From assembly GCA_012034655.1 (NCBI GenBank), contig JAAUOZ010000015.1:1-47006 (forward strand): DNA of 47,006 nucleotides, in the 5' to 3' direction. A model generated the notes under the pieces. The model was not told the origin of the DNA. It made no database searches and was given only the letters and a program-made list of their open reading frames with translations. Within the stretch, counting starts at the first letter, position 1; each line of letters begins with the position of its first letter. Positions 27,389 through 35,735 of the stretch are shown piece by piece. Origin of the DNA: Leptolyngbyaceae cyanobacterium CSU_1_3. Lineage in GTDB: Bacteria; Cyanobacteriota; Cyanobacteriia; Leptolyngbyales; Leptolyngbyaceae. The translations under genes and the position numbers were made by a program.

Positions 27389-28576
27389 ATGAAAATTCTG
27401 CAACAGCTACTTGCACCCTATCCAGTCGAGCAGTTTTTGACAGATCACTGGACACAAAAGGCAATTCACATTTCAACAAATGATTCTCAAAAGTTTCACC
27501 CTTTTTTCTCATGGGGCGCTTTGAATCATCTGCTGAATTATCATAAACTTTCCGGTTCAGATTTGCGATTCTCGAAAGAGGGCAAGTCATTACCAGACAC
27601 GCGCAATCCGCGAGAATGGAGCGATCGCCTCCGCCAAGGAGCCACACTGATCATTGATGGTGTGCATCATCGCGTTCCCAGCGTTGCTAAACTTGCAGCC
27701 CACCTTCGAGAGGACATTGGTTACGAAACCCATGTCAATTTGTATTGCTCTCCGGCAGAACAGCGAGGATTTGATTGTCACTATGACACGCACGATGTGC
27801 TAATTCTACAGGTTGCTGGTGAGAAGAAATGGTTTGTTTATCGAGAAACGGTGCTATACCCGACCTCAGAGATGCCCTCATCTAAACAAAATCAACCAAC
27901 AGAGCCACCTTATCTAGAATGTTTACTTAAGCCTGGAGATTTACTATATATCCCACGAGGGCACTGGCACTATGCGATCGCTAGCGAACAGTCATCGCTT
28001 CATCTGACGGTTGGCATCGAAGGGCAGACTGGGTTAGATTGGCTGGGCTGGCTCATGCGTGATCTGCAAAACAACGCAGATTGGCGACAAAATTTGCCAA
28101 TGATTGTAGATGATCAGACAATCTCTTTACAACAGCAGTTAGAGACCCTGCGACAGCACTTGATCGAGACTCTCAATCAGCCTGATATTTTGAGCAAATA
28201 TATTGATAAACTCAGCTATCACAGCTATCCACCTCTTCCAGTTAACTTACCGGCTCAGATGGGAAATGATATTTTCCCAGATTTACTGATGACCCGGTTT
28301 GCTTGGTCTCCGTTACATCGCATTCGTGTCAAGCAACTCGGTGAGAGACACTATCAAGTACATATTGGGTCAAAACAAGTTGATCTAAAAGGAATTCCAG
28401 AAATACTTGTAGAAAATTTATTCAACCAAAATGAGTTTAGTTTATTCGACATTGCCGATTGGACACCCGATTTAGATTTAGAAGCTGATCTTGCACCCCT
28501 CCTCAAAAGTCTTGTCCTTGAAGGAGTTTTGCAAGTTGTCACTGACTGCGATCTTGCGTCAGCAGCGATCTTGTGA
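27389..28576 (+). CDS. JmjC/cupin-4 family Fe(II)/2-oxoglutarate oxygenase
   Basis: 395 residues. The iron triad is visible: His131 and Asp133 in CHYDTHDV and His194 in PRGHWHYA. Flanking stretches (LQVAGEKKWFVY, PGDLLYIPRG) match the ribosomal-oxygenase group (YcfD, MINA53, NO66), which hydroxylates Arg or His residues in ribosomal proteins. The C-terminal 170 residues match the dimerisation and winged-helix part of that group. Members could also act on other peptides; the Ser-Asn repeat protein encoded 233 bases upstream is a candidate substrate (inference). A terminator-like hairpin lies between the two genes, so co-transcription is uncertain. Confidence 0.88.
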   Translation: MKILQQLLAPYPVEQFLTDHWTQKAIHISTNDSQKFHPFFSWGALNHLLNYHKLSGSDLRFSKEGKSLPDTRNPREWSDRLRQGATLIIDGVHHRVPSVAKLAAHLREDIGYETHVNLYCSPAEQRGFDCHYDTHDVLILQVAGEKKWFVYRETVLYPTSEMPSSKQNQPTEPPYLECLLKPGDLLYIPRGHWHYAIASEQSSLHLTVGIEGQTGLDWLGWLMRDLQNNADWRQNLPMIVDDQTISLQQQLETLRQHLIETLNQPDILSKYIDKLSYHSYPPLPVNLPAQMGNDIFPDLLMTRFAWSPLHRIRVKQLGERHYQVHIGSKQVDLKGIPEILVENLFNQNEFSLFDIADWTPDLDLEADLAPLLKSLVLEGVLQVVTDCDLASAAIL

Positions 28577-28687
28577 ATTAACGTGAATGCGATCGCTCCG
28601 ATCTTGCACCCGTTTCAACAATGCCCTAACCCCGCTCGAAATTAAAATTCTATGCGAGTTAATCATGTACCACCCGCCAGGTTTTAG

Positions 28688-28724
28688 CTCTGCTCAACCT
28701 TCAACCGTCGAGGGTTGAGCAGAG
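28688..28724. repeat. Hairpin related to the TTTCGACT repeat family
   Basis: CTCTGCTCAACC (28688-28699) and GGTTGAGCAGAG (28713-28724) are exact inverted copies; GTCGAAACC follows, as in the TTTCGACT copies elsewhere. It lies between the convergent oxygenase and glgA genes. Confidence 0.7.
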
Positions 28725-28729
28725 TCGAA

Positions 28730-28755
28730 ACCCGATTCACGGGTCTTTTATTTTC
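28730..28755 (+). terminator. Candidate terminator after the oxygenase gene
   Basis: ACCCG (28730-28734), a 5-base loop and CGGGT (28740-28744) are followed by CTTTTATTTTC. The stem is short but GC-rich and sits between convergent genes, so it may serve both. Confidence 0.5.
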
Positions 28756-28774
28756 ATGCAAACCCCATATGACC

Positions 28775-30193
28775 CTATGACACAAGCTCTGCTTGCTTTT
28801 CGGGCTGAGGCTCTTCGGGCGGCAAACCAATGATTGTGCGATATATCTTCAGGTATTCGATCGCAGACTTATCCCAACTAAAGTCTGATTTCATGCCCCG
28901 TTGTTGCAGATCGTTCCACTGCGGCTTAAAGCGGAACCCTTCCCAGGCGCGCACCAGGCAGGTGAAGAGATCCAGCGGTTCGTAGCGATCGAAGCAGTAG
29001 CCCGTTCCTGCATGATTTTCTGGGTCGTGGTGGAAGACTGTATCGACCAGACCTCCAGTACGGCGCACGATCGGCACGCACCCGTACCGCAGCGCCAACA
29101 TTTGGCTAATGCCGCACGGCTCAAAGCGAGACGGCATCAAAAACCCATCACATCCAGCATAAATTCTCCGCGCCAGCGAGTCGTTATACAACAAATAAAC
29201 GGCCATGCGCCCAGGGTAGCGACCGGCGAGTTGCCACATTTGCGTTTCGTAGTAGCGATCGCCCGTCCCCAACAAAATAAACTGTGCATCGGTGTAAGAC
29301 ATAAAGCGATCGAGAATCTGCAATACCAGATCCAATCCTTTTTGCTCGACTAGGCGTGACACCATGCCCAACAAGAAGGCCTTCGAGTTGACTTCTAGCC
29401 CAACTTCTTCTTGGAGCGCAATTTTATTGGGCGATCGATTTGTTAGGGTTTCGGCACTAAAAGTTTGCGCCAGACTCTTATCAACTTCTGGATTGTATGC
29501 CTCGGTGTCAATGCCGTTGAGAATACCAGACACCTTGCCGCTAATGAAAGATAGTAATCCTTCTAGCGTTTCTCCATAGGTAGCAGTTTTGATCTGATCC
29601 GCATAGGTTGGCGAGACAGTATTCACCCAGTTAGCAAATTGCACCGCCGCCGCCATTGTATTGTGACCTTGCATATACCAGGGACACCAGGTCATCTTTT
29701 CCAATTTCCAACGCCACGGGCCTTGATAGGCCAAGTTATGAATCGTAAACACCGTTGCAATGTCGGGGTCTTGGTGCATCCACACCGGAATCATGCCTGT
29801 ATGCCAATCGTGACAGTGAATGATTTGCGGCTTCCAATAGTTCCACGCAAACTCTGCTGCACCATTAGCAAAGAACGTGAATCGCCAATCTTCATCTTCC
29901 CCGCCATACACACGGCGCGGATCAAAAACAGGATGCCCAAACAAATAGAGCGGCACATCAGAACCGGGCAACACCGTTTCATACACAGAGAAGCGATTGA
30001 ACATGGCATTGCCCTGCCAAATCGGATCGCTAGGAATCTTGATTTTGTCAGGCAGGAACCCATAGTAAGGCATGAAAATTCGGACATCGTGCCCCATTGC
30101 TTTTAAAACTTTAGGCAGTGCGCCGACCACATCTCCCATGCCGCCGACCTTGGCGATCGGAGCTACTTCCGCAGCAACAAACAGAATTCGCAT
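28775..30193 (-). CDS. glgA: Glycogen synthase (ADP-glucose type)
   Basis: 472 residues, the usual length of bacterial GlgA (GT5 family). The substrate-binding Lys lies in KVGGMGDV (Lys15; the family consensus is KxGGL), and the C-terminal domain has [12 protein letters not shown] and [10 protein letters not shown]. It adds glucose from ADP-glucose to alpha-1,4-glucan in the cytoplasm, building the carbon store made in the light. The GGM variant is common in one of the two cyanobacterial GlgA forms. It is a single-gene unit, with convergent oxygenase and divergent TIGR04376 neighbours. No regulatory site was clear in the 200 bases upstream. Confidence 0.95.
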   Translation of the reverse strand: MRILFVAAEVAPIAKVGGMGDVVGALPKVLKAMGHDVRIFMPYYGFLPDKIKIPSDPIWQGNAMFNRFSVYETVLPGSDVPLYLFGHPVFDPRRVYGGEDEDWRFTFFANGAAEFAWNYWKPQIIHCHDWHTGMIPVWMHQDPDIATVFTIHNLAYQGPWRWKLEKMTWCPWYMQGHNTMAAAVQFANWVNTVSPTYADQIKTATYGETLEGLLSFISGKVSGILNGIDTEAYNPEVDKSLAQTFSAETLTNRSPNKIALQEEVGLEVNSKAFLLGMVSRLVEQKGLDLVLQILDRFMSYTDAQFILLGTGDRYYETQMWQLAGRYPGRMAVYLLYNDSLARRIYAGCDGFLMPSRFEPCGISQMLALRYGCVPIVRRTGGLVDTVFHHDPENHAGTGYCFDRYEPLDLFTCLVRAWEGFRFKPQWNDLQQRGMKSDFSWDKSAIEYLKIYRTIIGLPPEEPQPEKQAELVS

Positions 30194-30395
30194 GTTAACC
30201 CTTGGGTTCCCCTTACGTTGGCATTCTACAATTCACAGCCGAACTGCACTGTCATCATACCGAGTTCGGGTACGTTCTCAAACGTCCAAATTGAAACTCA
30301 TGGTAAACCTCATGCCGACCCAAATCAGAACGATCGACACAATAGCGATTAGACTAGAAGCAAAAACCAGCAGCTAACTAATTGGAGCTTCGATC

Positions 30396-30968
30396 ATGGG
30401 TCTGTTCGATGATTTTAGTCGGTTTCTTGAATCTCGACTTGATGAATTTTTGCAGAACAATCCACATCTTGAACTGCAAGCCTTAGAAGAAAAACTGCGC
30501 GAGCAGGAGCAAGAAACCCTTCGACTCATGGCAGATCTGCAACTCACAGAAAAACGGCTTCAAGAAGACATTCTGACGACTGCCCAGGAGATTCAACGCT
30601 GGCACATTCGGATTGAGAAAGCCAAATTAGCCGGACGCATGGATCTCGCCGAACCTGCCCAGGCCCATGAAGCCTCTCTACTGCGAGAAGGCAACCAAAA
30701 ATGGGGGCAAATGGAAATTCTCAAAGAACGGCTCAAGCAAACTGAGGCGTTGCAGCGCAAAATTCAAACTCGTCGCCAAGAAGTGCAAACTGAGTTGACC
30801 CAGGCGCAAACCACCCGCGTCACCCAAGCCGAACAACGCTGGGCCGTCAACGCTTGGAACCAAAGCCCAAACCATATTCACAATTCGGCCGATCCGCTAG
30901 AGCAGCAGTTTAGCCGCTGGGAAGCCCAGGAAGAGTTGGAGCAGATGAAGCGAAAAATGGGCAAATAA
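30396..30968 (+). CDS. TIGR04376 family coiled-coil protein
   Basis: 190 residues. It opens with MGLFDDFSRFLE and consists mostly of charged heptads (about 25-160) with no membrane segment; it ends in a basic tail (KRKMGK). This matches the cyanobacterial family TIGR04376, whose function is unknown. The N-terminus recalls PspA/Vipp1-like membrane-associated helices, and a real Vipp1 gene lies 3.5 kb downstream. Any functional link is a guess. The ATG follows a GGAG sequence closely. Confidence 0.8.
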   Translation: MGLFDDFSRFLESRLDEFLQNNPHLELQALEEKLREQEQETLRLMADLQLTEKRLQEDILTTAQEIQRWHIRIEKAKLAGRMDLAEPAQAHEASLLREGNQKWGQMEILKERLKQTEALQRKIQTRRQEVQTELTQAQTTRVTQAEQRWAVNAWNQSPNHIHNSADPLEQQFSRWEAQEELEQMKRKMGK

Positions 30969-31042
30969 AAATAAGAGAGGCTCAGGCAGTGTCATAGTCT
31001 ATATTTATCGGCTATGTCTAACGAGAGTTCGATGCTGCTAAA

Positions 31043-31145
31043 GCCCTCATCCTCCCAGCCTCTTTCTCTCTAGAGGGAAGGAGGAGCCTGACCTGGTATG
31101 GCTTTGAAGTCCCTCGCTCTGGGGAGAGGGATTTGGGGTGAGAGC
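31043..31145. repeat. Dispersed palindromic repeat (CTCACCCC family), second copy
   Basis: Starts GCCCTCATCC and ends GGGGTGAGAGC, with an inner hairpin TCTCTCTAGAGGGA and CTGGGGAGAGGG. It has the same layout as 25476-25672 without the inserted element. It fills the gap between TIGR04376 and the next gene. Confidence 0.65.
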
Positions 31146-31174
31146 AAAAGTCCGATCGTCGAACTGACGTTATT

Positions 31175-32002
31175 TTATTGCTGCTCCTTTATTTGTTGTT
31201 GATGAACCTTTAAGGCGTAGGCGATCGCATCTCTGCGGCGTTCTTGATCGCTGGAAATACGATCGAAGGTGTTGCCCAACCCAGGGGCATCCCAGGTTTG
31301 AGTTTTAGGGTTGATGAAGGAATAAGTTCTGGCCCAGAGCACAGCATCTGAGCCAAACAGTCCTCTTTGGAAGGCGACATTCAGATGATCCACGTATCCT
31401 CCCTGATCTAGTGCTGCCAAGGGAGCCTGATTTGCGAGATCAATCCCATTTAACTTCTCTTCGAGGGATAGCTGCATTCCATAGTCTGCGGCCTTTTGTT
31501 GAATAATTTTTGACTGGTTGCGGAGGCGCTGAAGCTGGCGATCGTCCGCCTCTTCTGGAGTACACTGCCGATAGCAATGCTGATAGGAGAAACTACCCAG
31601 ATTCCATACGCCGTTGCCTGGGTCGATGTGCCCATAGTAGGCGCGGGTTCTGCCTCCTGCTGCGGTGCGAGTTCCTTCTGCGTGCCCTACGGTTTTGGCG
31701 ACGAGCGAATCGCTCCCCCCGTCAAAGAGAGTGGCGATCGCAGACTGAGCGGTGCGAGGCGCAACTGCCTTACCCAATGGTTGAGGTTGAGCAATCTGTC
31801 GAGGCATCTTGGGTCTGAGTGCTGGGTTGGGTAGGTCGAAGCTCAGTTCTACAGAGGCTTTTGGCTTGGGCATAGGAGAAGTGCGTTGGGTCGATCGATC
31901 TGCCAGTCTAAAATCTAGGGGATCTAGCTCGATCGCTTCCCCTCGAACTGAGCCCAACAAAACAGCAACCATTCCAGATGCGATCAAAAAGAGTTTCTTC
32001 AC
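31175..32002 (-). CDS. Secreted protein of unknown function
   Basis: 275 residues from a GTG at 32002, chosen because it gives a clean signal peptide (KKLFLIASGMVAVLLGSVRGEA). Longer upstream reading enters the dispersed repeat at 32041-32103, so the frame there is accidental. After a Pro-rich linker (to about residue 90), a domain begins with AKTVGHAEGTR and contains GNGVWNLGSFSYQH. That pattern occurs in cyanobacterial hypothetical proteins and faintly recalls lysozyme-like folds, but no catalytic residues can be assigned. It is expected in the periplasm or outside the cell. Confidence 0.7.
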   Translation of the reverse strand: MKKLFLIASGMVAVLLGSVRGEAIELDPLDFRLADRSTQRTSPMPKPKASVELSFDLPNPALRPKMPRQIAQPQPLGKAVAPRTAQSAIATLFDGGSDSLVAKTVGHAEGTRTAAGGRTRAYYGHIDPGNGVWNLGSFSYQHCYRQCTPEEADDRQLQRLRNQSKIIQQKAADYGMQLSLEEKLNGIDLANQAPLAALDQGGYVDHLNVAFQRGLFGSDAVLWARTYSFINPKTQTWDAPGLGNTFDRISSDQERRRDAIAYALKVHQQQIKEQQ

Positions 32003-32040
32003 TAAAAGTACTGGGGTGAAACTAAAGCCAACTAGGGGCC

Positions 32041-32103
32041 GGGTTTCGACTTCGCTCAACCTTCCTCCAGAGAAGATTTTGAGCATTGAGCGGAGTCGAA
32101 ATG
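32041..32103. repeat. TTTCGACT dispersed repeat, copy 2
   Basis: A 63-base copy nearly identical to 26522-26582, with GAGCATTGAGCGGAGTCG on the right arm. It lies between two minus-strand genes and provides a false upstream start for the gene at 31175-32002. Confidence 0.75.
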
Positions 32104-32132
32104 CGTCTGATCAATCATTCTGCCTTCTTAAC

Positions 32133-32519
32133 TTATTGCCGAAAGCTAAACGAGTACCCTGCATACTCATCGCCTTCGTAGAGAATGATCAGCCGAGTTT
32201 GTGGATCGAAGGCAAGTGGATACGCCTCTCGCTCAGCTTTGACTCCTTTGCGGACTTCCAAACTGGTCAATTTGCAGTAGGGTTCTTTGACGATCGCCCG
32301 GACTCTGGTTTTACGATCGCGCTCTGGAATCGATAGCAACTGGCTCAACTGCTCTCTAGACAAAACTTTTCGAGGCTGCACAATTTGAGCACAACCATCT
32401 TTGGGCGCTCTGGCACTGAGGAGATCACGCGGGTTGATGAACATGCCAGCCAGGGCAACCATAGTGCCAGATGCCAACCAATACTTCACAGACTGTCTTC
32501 GAGAGCGATGGTGTTTCAT
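32133..32519 (-). CDS. Conserved cyanobacterial small secreted protein
   Basis: 128 residues. A basic N-terminus and hydrophobic segment (about 12-28) suggest a signal anchor. The conserved core reads LSREQLSQLLSIPERD..TRVR.IVKEPYC, then REAYPLAFDP and LYEGDEYAGYSF. I recognise this as a widespread cyanobacterial family with no known function. Two Cys residues may form a disulfide. It sits upstream of the other secreted protein on the same strand, 47 bases from the repeat. Confidence 0.75.
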   Translation of the reverse strand: MKHHRSRRQSVKYWLASGTMVALAGMFINPRDLLSARAPKDGCAQIVQPRKVLSREQLSQLLSIPERDRKTRVRAIVKEPYCKLTSLEVRKGVKAEREAYPLAFDPQTRLIILYEGDEYAGYSFSFRQ

Positions 32520-32592
32520 ATTTTGACCAGGATGCTATTTGGAGATATAGAGATGAGCTAACAATTAATAATACGTTTGTTTTATATATAAC

Positions 32593-32606
32593 AGTACAAA
32601 TGTACT
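32593..32606. promoter_or_regulatory. Palindrome in the rpmF upstream region
   Basis: AGTACA-AA-TGTACT is a perfect 6+6 palindrome in an AT-rich divergent promoter region between the 32133-32519 gene and rpmF. The spacing does not fit NtcA (GTA-N8-TAC). The binding protein is unknown. Confidence 0.3.
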
Positions 32607-32702
32607 AAATGTCAAGTATTTTTCTGCAAAACACCTGAAGCACTCTCTTGAAGAAAATGCCGTAGAATAGGAAAGTTGTCTAAAAATCAGCAATCAAGCA
32701 TC

Positions 32703-32876
32703 ATGGCAGTTCCTAAGAAGAAAACCTCAAAGTCAAAGCGCGACAAGCGCAAAGCCACCTGGAAGCGCAAGGCAGAAGTGCAAGCGCAACGGGCCTTGTC
32801 GATCGGCAAGTCAATCTTGACCGGGCGGGCGAAAGGCTTTATCTACCCTGCAAACGAGGAAGAGGAAGAAGAGTAA
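32703..32876 (+). CDS. rpmF: 50S ribosomal protein L32
   Basis: 57 residues: [17 protein letters not shown], then [13 protein letters not shown], and an acidic tail of six Glu. It is a structural protein of the large ribosomal subunit. The start is set by the invariant MAVPKKK. The length and tail are normal for cyanobacterial L32. It is a single-gene unit. Confidence 0.97.
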   Translation: MAVPKKKTSKSKRDKRKATWKRKAEVQAQRALSIGKSILTGRAKGFIYPANEEEEEE

Positions 32877-33012
32877 AGGAGGAGGGAAGAGGGATGAAGG
32901 ATGAAAGAGTTTGCCGCTTCATTTTTTTCACCTGATTCCTCACTCTTGCAAAGGATGGATGGTTGCGATCACTTTGCTACACAGTTAAAGAGAACTTTGT
33001 AGGAGTTAAGCC

Positions 33013-33609
33013 ATGCTAGGCAAGTTTTTCCAGAAGCCAGGAGCAGAGTTGAGCGATCGCGTTCCTCCAGGGCAGCGACTTAGCAAGGGGTTTCCAGTTC
33101 TGACCTATGGAGATATGCCCCAGATCGATCGCGACTCATGGCAATTTCAAGTTTGGGGTTTGGCAATCCAGAAGACATTTCGCTGGTCTGACTTTATGGC
33201 CATGCCTCAGAGCAGTTTCACCACCGATTTTCATTGTGTCACTACCTGGTCAAAACTAGATGTGCAGTGGATTGGCATCAAGGTGACAGACTTTATGCAA
33301 TATGTGGAGGTCGATCCCCAGGCAATTCACGTTATGGAACACTGCTATGGCGACTACACCACCAACATTTCGATGGAAGACTTTTTACGAGAAGAAAACT
33401 TTTTTGCTCATACGCTTTTTGGCGATCCGTTGCCGCCCGATCATGGTGGCCCCCTGCGGTTGGTCGTTCCTCATCTTTACGCCTGGAAGAGCGCCAAATG
33501 GATCAACGGTCTAGAGTTTCTGAATCACGAGGCCCTTGGCTTTTGGGAGCGCAATGGCTACCACCGTCGCGGTGAGCCGTTTGCAGAAGAACGCTACAGC
33601 GATCGCTAG
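33013..33609 (+). CDS. Sulfite-oxidase-fold molybdopterin oxidoreductase
   Basis: 198 residues. The molybdopterin-binding core has the Mo-ligand Cys75 in DFHCVTTWS, then MEHCYGDYTT and GGPLRLVVPHLYAWKSAKW, typical of the sulfite oxidase/MsrP catalytic-subunit superfamily. It is shorter than classical sulfite oxidase, lacking the heme and dimer domains, and no Tat signal is visible, so it is probably cytoplasmic. The substrate is unknown; protein methionine sulfoxide or a small S/N-oxide is possible. GGAG (33003-33006) precedes the ATG. Confidence 0.88.
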   Translation: MLGKFFQKPGAELSDRVPPGQRLSKGFPVLTYGDMPQIDRDSWQFQVWGLAIQKTFRWSDFMAMPQSSFTTDFHCVTTWSKLDVQWIGIKVTDFMQYVEVDPQAIHVMEHCYGDYTTNISMEDFLREENFFAHTLFGDPLPPDHGGPLRLVVPHLYAWKSAKWINGLEFLNHEALGFWERNGYHRRGEPFAEERYSDR

Positions 33610-33683
33610 ATACCCCAAAGTTAGTATTTGATTGCTAGCAGAGCGCAAGCTGGCTGAGCGAAGTCGAAGACGGCAACAACCTC

Positions 33684-34157
33684 TTACCTTCTTTCAGAGG
33701 CCTCTCTAATTAGGCAGGGCAGGCTTTGAAGTTGCATGGCTCGATATTGCTGCTCCGCTAAGTCAACCTGCGATCGCGAAATCGCACCCATCTCGTATAA
33801 AAGCAACAAACGCTGATACTGCATTTCAGCCAGTTTGAGGAGAGCGTCTTTAGTGGGCTTGGGCTGAGCAGAACTTGAAGCACGATCGTGGTCTTTTAGA
33901 CAGCGATCGAGGGCGGCAAGATATCTCTGTTCAACATTGAAGACCTCCGACCGTGATATTGCGCCTTCCTGATAGAGGGCGTTGTAGTAATCGTATTTTC
34001 TTTTGGCTTCGGTTAAAACTACTTGAGTTTCCTTCATTGGGGTGGTCGAGGCTCGCAGGGGACGATCGCAAGATGGTGAAAGTGGAGGCTGTGCAAATAC
34101 GGGTGTGGCGATCCACGCACCGATCCACCCCAGGCAAACTATTTTGAAGGTCTTCAT
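33684..34157 (-). CDS. Small secreted helical protein with a duplicated OMF-like motif
   Basis: 157 residues. A signal peptide (cleavage near PVFAQ, residue 23) is followed by two copies of a helix pattern: YQEGAISRSEVFNVEQRY (about 60-77) and YEMGAISRSQVDLAEQQY (about 120-137). This G.IS....V...EQ.Y pattern resembles helices in outer-membrane factors (TolC family) and HlyD adaptors, but there is no barrel, so it is probably a periplasmic helical-hairpin protein. The function is unknown. A fragment of the TTTCGACT repeat (33653-33669) lies just past its stop. Confidence 0.65.
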   Translation of the reverse strand: MKTFKIVCLGWIGAWIATPVFAQPPLSPSCDRPLRASTTPMKETQVVLTEAKRKYDYYNALYQEGAISRSEVFNVEQRYLAALDRCLKDHDRASSSAQPKPTKDALLKLAEMQYQRLLLLYEMGAISRSQVDLAEQQYRAMQLQSLPCLIREASERR

Positions 34158-34450
34158 TGTTTATTCTACCAACCCGCAGATTTTTCTAAATCTTAACACT
34201 GTCTAAAAAAATTTCCCGAAATTGACCGATTTCAGACTGAAGTTCTTAGACTGAGAGGAGAGCCTGTTATTTTTACAATTCTCGAAGCGGCTTACCTTGC
34301 TGATAAGTTGCCCACAGAACTGTGAACCCTACATTTAGAAGGTTCTAGATGGCGAGATAATAATCTTGCCAATCTAATCTAGCTGTGTGGGATAACGTAT
34401 AGGTCAACCGCACGCCTTTTGTATACCGCGCCAAGAGGAAAGACAGAATT

Positions 34451-35236
34451 ATGGGATTATTTGACCGAGTCAGCCGTCTGGTCAGAGCCAACGTCAATGA
34501 TATGGTGAGTAAGGCTGAAGATCCAGAGAAAATCTTGGAGCAAGCTGTCATCGATATGCAGGAAGATCTGGTGCAATTGCGCCAGGCCGTCGCTGGTGCG
34601 ATCGCCAGCCAAAAACGTACCCAGCAGCAATATAGCCAGGCTCAAACCGAATCTAACAACTGGCAACAACGCGCCCAACTCGCCCTGCAAAAAGGCGACG
34701 AAAACCTGGCAAAAGAAGCCCTACTGAGAAAGAAAACCCACACCGATACTGCTAACACTCTCAAGGGTCAACTCGATCAGCAAACTACCCAGGTAGACAC
34801 CCTCAAGCGCAGCCTGATCGCGCTAGAAGGCAAAATCTCGGAGGCGAAAACCAAGAAAGATATGCTGCGTGCGCGGGCCAGCGCCGCCAAAGCGCAAGAG
34901 CAACTGCAATCGACCGTCAGCAATTTGGGGACGGGGAGCGCCATGGCTGCCTTTGAGCGCATGGAAGAGAAGGTGCTGCAACTCGAAGCTCGATCGCAGG
35001 CCGCAGGCGAACTGGCCGGAGCCGATCTCGAAAGCCAATTTGCGCGCCTCGAATCGAGCGATGTAGATCTCGAACTCGAAGCGATGAAACAGCAAATTCT
35101 GACAGGTTCACCTCAGTCCCAGGCGCAACTGCCCAGCGCTACGCCTGGTTCTAGTCAGACCAAGGCAACGCCTCAGGATAATGCTGTTGTTGATGCCGAA
35201 CTCGAAGACCTGAAAAAGCAGTTAGACGGGCTGTAA
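34451..35236 (+). CDS. vipp1: PspA/IM30 family protein Vipp1
   Basis: 261 residues. It starts MGLFDRVSRLVRANVNDMVSKAEDPEKIL, the amphipathic helix that binds membranes, and continues as a long coiled coil (about 25-215). A C-terminal extension (about 220-261) of Pro/Gln-rich linker plus a final helix (AELEDLKKQL) separates Vipp1 from PspA. Vipp1 forms rings and rods on the thylakoid and inner membrane and is needed for thylakoid maintenance. GAGG lies upstream of the ATG. The 290-base gap before it contains no gene I can see. A strong hairpin follows. Confidence 0.93.
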   Translation: MGLFDRVSRLVRANVNDMVSKAEDPEKILEQAVIDMQEDLVQLRQAVAGAIASQKRTQQQYSQAQTESNNWQQRAQLALQKGDENLAKEALLRKKTHTDTANTLKGQLDQQTTQVDTLKRSLIALEGKISEAKTKKDMLRARASAAKAQEQLQSTVSNLGTGSAMAAFERMEEKVLQLEARSQAAGELAGADLESQFARLESSDVDLELEAMKQQILTGSPQSQAQLPSATPGSSQTKATPQDNAVVDAELEDLKKQLDGL

Positions 35237-35277
35237 CCGATCGCCAGGTCGGCCAATTTCCCGGTTCTCCTCAGCAG

Positions 35278-35336
35278 CCTTGGCTCCCTCAATCCGTCAC
35301 TGTTGGCAAAACAGAGCACGATTGAGGGAGCTAAGG
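35278..35336 (+). terminator. Strong hairpin between vipp1 and thioredoxin
   Basis: CCTTGGCTCCCTCAATC (35278-35294) pairs with GATTGAGGGAGCTAAGG (35320-35336) at 16 of 17 positions, loop 25. The T tract after it is weak, so it may be a terminator or an mRNA end-stabiliser. Confidence 0.6.
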
Positions 35337-35376
35337 CTTTAAAATTATGAAGGCTTGTTAACAAAAGAGATTCCCT

Positions 35377-35706
35377 ATGAGTAGCGTTCGCATCATCACC
35401 GATCACGAGTTTGCCACCGAAGTTTTGGATGCCACTCAGCCTGTACTTGTCTACTTTTGGGCGGCTTGGTGTGGGCCCTGTCGGCTGATGGCTCCCCTAG
35501 TAGAAGGCATCGCTAGCAGCTACGGCGATCGGCTAAAAGTGATCAAAATGGAAGTCGATCCCAATCCTGAAACCGTGGGCAAATACAAAGTAGAAGGTGT
35601 GCCAGCATTCAGATTCTTTCAACAAGGAGAACTGCAAAAAGCAACCGAAGGAGCAATCAGCAAACAAAAATTAGAAGAACTCGTGGCCGCCCAACTTTCT
35701 GATTAG
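35377..35706 (+). CDS. Thioredoxin
   Basis: 109 residues, the standard thioredoxin length. The active site is WCGPC (Cys32 and Cys35), with the cis-Pro in VEGVPAF. It reduces disulfides in target proteins in the cytoplasm, using electrons from ferredoxin or NADPH systems. Cyanobacteria carry several thioredoxins; this one cannot be assigned to a type (m, x, y) from motif alone. The aminotransferase gene starts 29 bases downstream and may be co-transcribed. Confidence 0.95.
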   Translation: MSSVRIITDHEFATEVLDATQPVLVYFWAAWCGPCRLMAPLVEGIASSYGDRLKVIKMEVDPNPETVGKYKVEGVPAFRFFQQGELQKATEGAISKQKLEELVAAQLSD

Positions 35707-35735
35707 AATGATTTGACTCCTTCCGTCTGCGTCCT

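Noticed and set aside
31999..32086. Longer N-terminus for the secreted protein
   Set aside because: It is encoded largely by a dispersed repeat and would bury the signal peptide.
32593..32606. NtcA binding site
   Set aside because: GTA and TAC are separated by 6, not 8, bases.
34158..34450. Small RNA gene upstream of vipp1
   Set aside because: No stable hairpin-plus-T-tract structure or known RNA consensus was visible.
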